A stretch of DNA of 5,441 bases from positions 1 to 5,441 of the forward strand of contig DSBF01000050.1 of the NCBI GenBank assembly GCA_011049495.1. The letters are read 5' to 3'. The notes below the pieces were generated by a model. The model saw only the letters and a program-made list of their open reading frames with translations. It did no database searches and was not told the DNA's origin. How positions within the stretch are numbered: position 1 is the first letter of the stretch; every line of letters starts with the position of its first letter. Source of the stretch: Ignavibacteria bacterium (GTDB lineage: Bacteria > Bacteroidota > Ignavibacteria > Ignavibacteriales > Melioribacteraceae). Made by a program: the position numbers and the translations under genes. Positions 1-4,225 of the stretch are shown piece by piece.

Positions 1-372
1 CGATTGCGAAAATTCTGTAATATTGAAACCGGAATTGTCACCGGAGAGAACAGCGGAATTGTAACTAGTCGTGCCGCAAAGTTAAATATTACCGAAGTCC
101 ATCTTGGTATTAAAGATAAAGTTGCTTGCGTAAAAGAAATTTGTGAACGATTGAATATAACATTAGACGAAATTGCATTCATAGGTGATGATACAAATGA
201 TATCGAAATTATGAAAATTGCTGGTTTAACCGCATGTCCATCCGATGCAACAAGATTCGCAAAAGAACTTGCCGATGTGATTGTAGAAAGCAAAGGCGGA
301 CATGGTGCATTCCGTGATTTTGCAGAAATGATTATCGAAGCAAACTTGAATAAAAATGAGGATAAAAATTAA
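1..372 (+). CDS. KdsC-type HAD phosphatase, C-terminal part (5' end outside window); probable nonulosonate-9-phosphate phosphatase
   Basis: The frame is open from base 1 to a TAA at 370-372, giving 123 codons. The TTG at 4 is internal and not a start, because conserved HAD sequence begins at once. Numbering from the first codon, I see HAD motif II in IVTGENSG (Thr14), the KdsC-type GIKDK loop (36-40, Lys40 as motif III), the metal-binding motif IV GDDTND (62-67), and a KdsC-like tail GGHGAFRDF (99-107). Motif I (DxD) must lie upstream. Family members remove phosphate from KDO-8-phosphate or from KDN/sialic acid 9-phosphate in the cytoplasm. Glu16, Arg24 and Lys27 have the spacing I recall for Glu56/Arg64/Lys67 of the Bacteroides KDN-9-phosphate phosphatase, whereas KDO-8-P phosphatases usually have Arg after the TG. 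Overlap with the NeuB-type gene supports a sialic-acid-like substrate. It could be free-standing (about 50 residues missing) or the C-terminal domain of a CMP-sialate synthetase fusion; the window cannot tell. Confidence 0.88.
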   Translation, partial: RLRKFCNIETGIVTGENSGIVTSRAAKLNITEVHLGIKDKVACVKEICERLNITLDEIAFIGDDTNDIEIMKIAGLTACPSDATRFAKELADVIVESKGGHGAFRDFAEMIIEANLNKNEDKN

Positions 373-1244
373 TGGCAAAAGTAAAAGTCGGTGACCGTTA
401 CATTGGTGACGGAGAACCGGTTTATATAATCGGTGAAATTGGGATTAATCATAACGGTTCGATTGATATTGCAAAAAAATTAATTAGCGGCGCTGCAGCA
501 GCAGGATGTGATGCTGTTAAATTTCAAAAAAGAACTCCCGAATTATGTGTCCCTTCGGATCAATGGTATATTGAACGTGAAACACCTTGGGGTAGAATGA
601 CATATATCGAATATCGTCATAAAGTTGAGTTCAAAGAAAAAGAATATGAGATTATTGATAAATATTGTAAACAGAAAAATATACATTGGTTTGCATCACC
701 CTGGGACGAAGAAGCGGTAAACTTTTTAGAAAAATTCGACCCGGTTTGTTATAAACTTGCATCGGCTTCATTGACTGATAATTTTCTGCTCAAAAAAGTC
801 AAGTCAACCGGTAAACCGATTATGCTCTCCACCGGTATGTCAACTTTGGAAGAAGTCGACAATGCAATTTCAATGATGGATACCAACAACTTGATGCTTG
901 CTCAATCTACTTCTGCTTACCCATGTAAATTGGAAGAGCTTAATTTAAACGTAATTACTACGTATAAAAATAGATATCCAGATATACCGATTGGTTATTC
1001 GGGACATGAAACCGGTTTAGCACCGACACTTGCTGCGGTTGCCCTCGGTGCTGCTTTTGTAGAAAGACATGTTACACTCGATAGAGCAATGTGGGGTTCG
1101 GATCAAGCTGCATCAGTGGAAATTCAAGGTATGGTGAGGTTAGTAAAAGATATCCGCGATATTGAAAAAGCTCTCGGCGATGGTATTAAAAAAGTTTATA
1201 ACAGTGAAAAACCGTCATTAGTTAAGTTAAGAAGGGTAAAATAA
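372..1244 (+). CDS. neuB: NeuB-family nonulosonic (sialic) acid synthase, short form without SAF domain
   Basis: The 290-aa protein should condense phosphoenolpyruvate with a six-carbon sugar (ManNAc, mannose or a 6-phosphate form) to make a nine-carbon sialic-acid-like sugar in the cytoplasm. It is a TIM barrel with family motifs: EIGINHNG (22-29, Glu22 active site), AVKFQKR (48-54), YKLASAS (127-133), LSTGMST (152-158), a STSAYPC strand (179-185) and SGHE (210-213). His212 and His233 (in ERHVTLDR) are 21 residues apart, like the two metal-ligand histidines of Neisseria NeuB (His215/His236 from memory). It ends at LVKLRRVK, so the C-terminal SAF/antifreeze-like domain of full-length NeuB (about 340-350 aa) is absent; such short forms are common and need not be truncated. 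The WGRMTYIEYRHKVEF segment (73-87) resembles the corresponding region of mammalian NANS, which uses ManNAc-6-phosphate. The ATG overlaps the upstream stop by one base, and a GAGG at 358-361 ten bases before it supports this start. The exact product (Neu5Ac, KDN, legionaminate) cannot be told. Confidence 0.93.
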   Translation: MAKVKVGDRYIGDGEPVYIIGEIGINHNGSIDIAKKLISGAAAAGCDAVKFQKRTPELCVPSDQWYIERETPWGRMTYIEYRHKVEFKEKEYEIIDKYCKQKNIHWFASPWDEEAVNFLEKFDPVCYKLASASLTDNFLLKKVKSTGKPIMLSTGMSTLEEVDNAISMMDTNNLMLAQSTSAYPCKLEELNLNVITTYKNRYPDIPIGYSGHETGLAPTLAAVALGAAFVERHVTLDRAMWGSDQAASVEIQGMVRLVKDIRDIEKALGDGIKKVYNSEKPSLVKLRRVK

Positions 1245-1322
1245 TCTCTGTGTTTCTTAATGTGTTGTCTTAAATCATTTACACAGAGAACCGCAGAAGA
1301 AAAACGGAGAACCACAGAGTTT
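1245..1322. repeat. CTCTGTG/CACAGAG inverted and tandem intergenic repeat
   Basis: This fills almost the whole gap between the neuB-like gene and the hydroxylase gene. TCTCTGTGT at 1245-1253 is the exact reverse complement of ACACAGAGA at 1281-1289 (9-bp arms, 27-nt loop). The right arm opens two imperfect 21-bp tandem units, 1281-1301 and 1302-1322, sharing the core GAGAACC(G/A)CAGA (1286-1297 and 1307-1318). No T-run follows the stem, so it does not look like an intrinsic terminator. Similar CTCTGTGG/CCACAGAG strings are, in my experience, scattered between genes in FCB-group genomes; that is recollection, not a search result. The second unit ends just before the next start codon and may supply its only weak AGAG ribosome-binding signal (1316-1319). 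Confidence 0.7.
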
Positions 1323-1326
1323 CTTT

Positions 1327-2151
1327 ATGTTAAATTCAATCATCAACTTAATAACAAATTATTATAACTCGCTATCCTATTCGGAATTAATTTCATTTGG
1401 ATTAATAATCGGCAGTGCATTTGTCATTGTTATTCTAGAAAGAATTTTTCCATATTCAAAAGGACAAAAGTTTTTACGCGAAGGGTTCTTTAATGATCTC
1501 GCTCTTTATACAATTGCGCAAAGTTATATTCTCGGTATAATAATCTTCGGCGGGATAATTTATTACATAGATAACACAACCGGTTTATCTCGACTCGGTC
1601 TATTTGCAAATGTACCGATTTGGCTTCAATTATTATTCTTCTTAATCACACATGATATTTACATTTATTGGATGCATAGATGGCAGCATAAAAATAAATG
1701 GTTATGGCGAATTCATGAAGCACATCATTCACCTAAAAAAGTCGATTGGCTAAGCGGTTCGCGTTCGCACGCATTTGAAATTCTTATCAATCAAACAATT
1801 GAATTTGCACCGATAGTTTTACTTGGTTCCCCGCCGGAAGTGATTGCATATAAAGGTATAATTAGCGCCGTTTGGGGAATGTATATTCACTCAAATATAA
1901 ACGTGAATTCCGGAAGATTGCAGTACATAATTAACGGACCGGAAATGCACCGCTGGCATCATGATGTAGGTAAAGGTAGAAATAGAAACTTCGCGACAAA
2001 GCTTGCAATATGGGATTGGATTTGGGGTTCAGCCTATCTACCACGTCCGGAAAAACCAAAAGAATATGGATTAAAAACTTACTTCCCTAACAATTTCATA
2101 ATGCAGTTTATTTTTGCTTTTATGGATTCAAAAGCTCGAAAAAAGAAATAG
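1327..2151 (+). CDS. Fatty acid hydroxylase / sterol desaturase family membrane protein
   Basis: A 274-aa integral membrane protein of the histidine-box di-iron oxygenase family (PF04116), which hydroxylates or desaturates lipids at the cytoplasmic membrane. The histidine clusters are clear: HDIYIYWMHRWQH (109-121, His109/117/121), LWRIHEAHH (126-134, His130/133/134), His148, His188, and MHRWHH (207-212, His208/211/212). Hydrophobic segments lie near 21-41, 58-80, 97-116 and 157-187. The region after 213, with FATKLAIWDWIWGSAYLP (222-239), is the usual family end. Length fits the family, so the gene looks intact. No other ATG lies in frame until residue 116, and the upstream frame offers no good start, so 1327 is the likely start despite a weak ribosome-binding site. 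The substrate cannot be read from sequence: sterol, carotenoid, hopanoid and alkylglycerol or fatty-acyl oxidation all occur in this superfamily. It follows the sialate genes in the same direction but across a repeat, so co-transcription is possible, not shown. Confidence 0.92.
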   Translation: MLNSIINLITNYYNSLSYSELISFGLIIGSAFVIVILERIFPYSKGQKFLREGFFNDLALYTIAQSYILGIIIFGGIIYYIDNTTGLSRLGLFANVPIWLQLLFFLITHDIYIYWMHRWQHKNKWLWRIHEAHHSPKKVDWLSGSRSHAFEILINQTIEFAPIVLLGSPPEVIAYKGIISAVWGMYIHSNINVNSGRLQYIINGPEMHRWHHDVGKGRNRNFATKLAIWDWIWGSAYLPRPEKPKEYGLKTYFPNNFIMQFIFAFMDSKARKKK

Positions 2152-2231
2152 AACGCATATCATTATGATCTTTTATGATTGACGCTGATTTAAATCATAA
2201 TTAATCATAACCATCATAAAAATCCGCGTTC
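2151..2231. repeat. 81-bp palindromic intergenic element between convergent genes, with 10-bp periodic TTATGAT/ATCATAA units
   Basis: The element is bounded by GAACGC (2151-2156) and GCGTTC (2226-2231). The outer 19 bases at 2151-2169 match the reverse complement of 2213-2231 at 15 of 19 positions. Inside, TTATGAT recurs at 2163 and 2173, and its complement ATCATAA recurs at 2194, 2204 and 2213-2219, so both halves carry units spaced about 10 bp apart. A second, overlapping stem can form between 2181-2191 (GACGCTGATTT) and 2220-2230 (AAATCCGCGTT), with one mismatch and one G-U pair. Its left edge is the last base of the hydroxylase stop codon TAG, and its right edge lies 9 bp from the stop of the opposing gene. 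It may act as a two-way transcription end or mRNA 3' stabiliser; T-runs after the stem are poor, so terminator function is unproven. Confidence 0.72.
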
Positions 2232-2240
2232 CTATTAGGT

Positions 2241-3833
2241 TTAATAAATATTAACCGGTTTATCTCCCGGATGTCTAACCGAATAAGTAAACTTTTTAGA
2301 AATTGACTCAGCAGGATTGAGTTTAAGATTCCAAGTTAATATTCCATCGGTCTTGTTTATTTTCGCATCAGCTGTTTCGATCAATTTTACTTTTATATCT
2401 TCATTCTTAGAAATCGGGAATTGATCTTCAAGAGTTAACTTAATTTCTTTAGTCTTCGAATTTCGTACTGTGATTTCATAACCGAAAAATCTCTCAACAT
2501 CACTGCCAAAGAATTTGTCTTCCGTAAAATCTTGAAGAATTTCTCTTTTGATAACAATGCTTTCATCTCTGCCTAATGAAAATACAATCTCTTCATCGGT
2601 GACATTTGGATTAATAAACGAGTTACCAACGTAAGAATTTTCAAAATAAATATTAGCCGATCCGGGCAGTAAGTTATATTTACCCCAGTCTTTAACATTC
2701 GCAACTAAGAATGCATTAGAAACTAGTTTTGGTGCGGCATAGTATTCATAATCAGCTTGTAAATCATAACTTTGAAGAGCAACAATATTTGGTTTACCAT
2801 CGGCAGCAATTGAATATTTAATTTGTGGAGTGTATTCTACAGCAAGTTGTGTTTCCTGAGCCATCATATAATCCGCCATTGATTCGGCTTCTGCAGTTTC
2901 ATCCATTGAAGGAGCAGCAGCCGATTTCATTAACTGCATTTCATTTATTCCACCGCCTCTATATTTCATCTCTTGAACAAAATCAATGAACCATCTTCTT
3001 AATTCGGGCTTGTTATTATTTTGTCTTGCCGAACGGGTTGAAAGAATAATGTTCATATCTTTCCAATCGATGCCGGTTTTTTGCCATACATTTGCACGCA
3101 GATCAAGTTTAATGGGAGTGTCAATTCCGGAACTTCTTAAATCATAAGAAGGATTCCAACCGGCATCATAAGTTAAGTAACTCGCTTTGAAATTCCCTTT
3201 TGTATTCTTACTTGTAGATACAGTGACAACAATTTCGGTCACAGATGATTTTGCTTTATTGTTAATCTCATTAATCTGGTTTTGAATTTTTGTTATGCGT
3301 TCATTCACTTTTTCTTTCTTCAAATCAATTGAAGTCATATCATTCAAAAGTTGTGTCGATTTCTTGTTGAAATACTCCGACATTCTTTGAAGCTCTGCAA
3401 CAGTAATTGTTTTAGTATCGCTGCCCAAATTTTTATTAGCAAGAAGTAAATCAAGTTCATATTGAAGAACCTGTCTATTGTTATTCATCTTACTTAAATC
3501 ACCTTTTAATAATTTTAGTGAATCTTCTAAAACTATGAGTTGAGGAGTTTTTACTTTTGCTTTGAGATAATTTTGTCTCTGGTTAACCGAAAGAATTACA
3601 AAGTCACCCGTTCCCCCAACCTGCAAACTATTACCGATAATATTGTTAGCAACATTTTCTAAAATTATTTCATGAATACCTTGAGGAACATCAAGTTGAG
3701 CTGTATGTGTTAGTTCAGCACCGCCGAGAAAAACAGTTACGGAATTTAATTTTGCATCGACGGGAATTTCTTTTGCAGATAAATTAATCACCGCGAATAT
3801 TGAGAACGCTAGCACAACTAATTTCTTTATCAT
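2241..3833 (-). CDS. Secreted DUF4139 domain protein (MuiA-like)
   Basis: A 530-aa exported protein of the DUF4140/DUF4139 family, often labelled mucoidy inhibitor MuiA; its molecular function is not established. Residues 1-20 form a signal peptide (KK, hydrophobic core, likely cleavage after NLSA). Residues about 25-130 are the DUF4140 region (SVTVFLGGAELTHTAQLDVP, 31-50). A charged heptad-like helical stretch at 100-196 is probably a coiled coil. From about 200 to 525 is the beta-rich DUF4139 domain, with hallmark strings YDAGWNPSYDLR (222-233, roughly), DWKDMNIILSTRSAR (256-270), and a closing WNLKLNPAESISKKFTYSVR (501-520). An Ala/Met/Glu-rich stretch at 285-335 interrupts the domain and is probably a flexible insertion. 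There is no membrane anchor beyond the signal, so it should act in the periplasm or at the surface. The ATG (3833-3831) has a GAGG five bases upstream (3842-3839), supporting the start. It is convergent with the hydroxylase gene and divergent from the kinase gene, so it is probably monocistronic here. Confidence 0.9.
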   Translation of the reverse strand: MIKKLVVLAFSIFAVINLSAKEIPVDAKLNSVTVFLGGAELTHTAQLDVPQGIHEIILENVANNIIGNSLQVGGTGDFVILSVNQRQNYLKAKVKTPQLIVLEDSLKLLKGDLSKMNNNRQVLQYELDLLLANKNLGSDTKTITVAELQRMSEYFNKKSTQLLNDMTSIDLKKEKVNERITKIQNQINEINNKAKSSVTEIVVTVSTSKNTKGNFKASYLTYDAGWNPSYDLRSSGIDTPIKLDLRANVWQKTGIDWKDMNIILSTRSARQNNNKPELRRWFIDFVQEMKYRGGGINEMQLMKSAAAPSMDETAEAESMADYMMAQETQLAVEYTPQIKYSIAADGKPNIVALQSYDLQADYEYYAAPKLVSNAFLVANVKDWGKYNLLPGSANIYFENSYVGNSFINPNVTDEEIVFSLGRDESIVIKREILQDFTEDKFFGSDVERFFGYEITVRNSKTKEIKLTLEDQFPISKNEDIKVKLIETADAKINKTDGILTWNLKLNPAESISKKFTYSVRHPGDKPVNIY

Positions 3834-3938
3834 TATAACCTCAATAAGTTTTAAGCTTCGTTTTATACACTAATTTATTTTTACGGTTCCTCAATAAATA
3901 AACCATGGATTAATGACTGTGATGCGGAACTCTTAACC

Positions 3939-4090
3939 TGTCATTCTTAATGTACCCGCCTTAGGCGGGGGAATGAATACCGAAGGCATCGCTATGCTAG
4001 AATCTCATCTGGAATAAATTAAAATTTTCGGCAATGTTCAAATGAGATTCCTCACTCGTCCGTTAGCTAACAGACTCGTTTGGAATGACA
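3939..4090. repeat. 152-bp composite inverted-repeat (MITE/BIME-like) element
   Basis: The ends are TGTCATTC (3939-3946) and its exact complement GAATGACA (4083-4090). Within it are three further palindromes. CCCGCC (3955-3960) and GGCGGG (3964-3969) form a tight GC-rich hairpin with a TTA loop, itself flanked by TCATTC (3941-3946) and GAATGA (3971-3976). GAATCTCAT (4000-4008) pairs exactly with ATGAGATTC (4042-4050). GTTAGCTAAC (4062-4071) is a perfect palindrome, extended by GTC/GAC after one mismatch on each side. Such TGTCATTC...GAATGACA elements with GAATCTC cores are, from memory, scattered between genes in FCB-group genomes. No transposase is encoded, so if it moves it must be non-autonomous. 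It lies about 105 bp from the DUF4139 start and 135 bp from the kinase start. Confidence 0.75.
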
Positions 4091-4163
4091 CTTAAGTAGA
4101 TAATTTCACTCGATTCACCTTTTAATTCATACATGCAATCCGTATTTTTCAATTCTCAATTTT

Positions 4164-4202
4164 GGGAAGACAGTTAAATAAACTGTTTAGGGCGATATTC
4201 CC
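4164..4202 (+). promoter_or_regulatory. Possible regulatory dyad/hairpin upstream of the kinase gene
   Basis: ACAGTT (4170-4175) and AACTGT (4181-4186) are exact inverted arms around a 5-nt AAATA spacer, and they are enclosed by GGGAA (4164-4168) and TTCCC (4198-4202). The inner dyad ends about 39 bp before the kinase ATG, a place that suits an operator for a dimeric regulator or a 5' leader hairpin. Short dyads of this size also arise by chance in AT-rich DNA, and no known regulator site is recognised. Confidence 0.25.
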
Positions 4203-4225
4203 GATTATTATTTTTGAAGTACGGC

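Larger units (their letters stand above)
3834..4225. other. Divergent intergenic region (392 bp), no gene seen
   Basis: This spacer separates the starts of the DUF4139 gene (leftward) and the histidine kinase gene (rightward), so it should hold promoters for both. The only open frames in it are a few codons long; the longest noticed, 14 codons from 3973, lies inside the repeat. On the minus strand a TATAAA lies at about 3863-3868, some 30 bp before the DUF4139 start, but I see no -35 partner at normal spacing. On the plus strand TATTTTTG (4209-4216) resembles a Bacteroidota TAnnTTTG -7 box, but it sits within 10 bp of the kinase ATG and would leave almost no leader. The 9-mer CCTCAATAA occurs twice exactly 50 bp apart (3839-3847, 3889-3897). 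The middle is a composite repeat, listed separately. Confidence 0.7.

Noticed and set aside
4..6. TTG at position 4 as the start of the phosphatase gene
   Set aside because: The frame is open to the window edge and the HAD catalytic motif I is missing, so the true start must lie upstream.
1245..1289. Intrinsic terminator after the synthase gene
   Set aside because: The 9-bp arms have a 27-nt loop, little GC clustering and no T-run after the stem, so it fits a dispersed repeat better.
2191..2220. CRISPR-like short repeats (AATCATAA units)
   Set aside because: Units are about 8 bp at 10-bp spacing with no spacers of proper length and no cas genes nearby.
3973..4017. A 14-codon ATG-to-TAA frame in the divergent spacer
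   Set aside because: It lies wholly within the palindromic composite repeat, has no ribosome-binding site and is too short to support as a gene.
3939..4090. Transfer or tRNA-like structured RNA gene in the composite repeat
   Set aside because: No T-loop or anticodon-arm pattern is present; the stems are explained by simple nested inverted repeats.
4209..4216. TATTTTTG as a Bacteroidota-type -7 promoter box for the kinase gene
   Set aside because: It overlaps the expected ribosome-binding area and lies only 9 bp before the ATG, and no matching -33 element is convincing; the motif is also expected by chance in AT-rich DNA.
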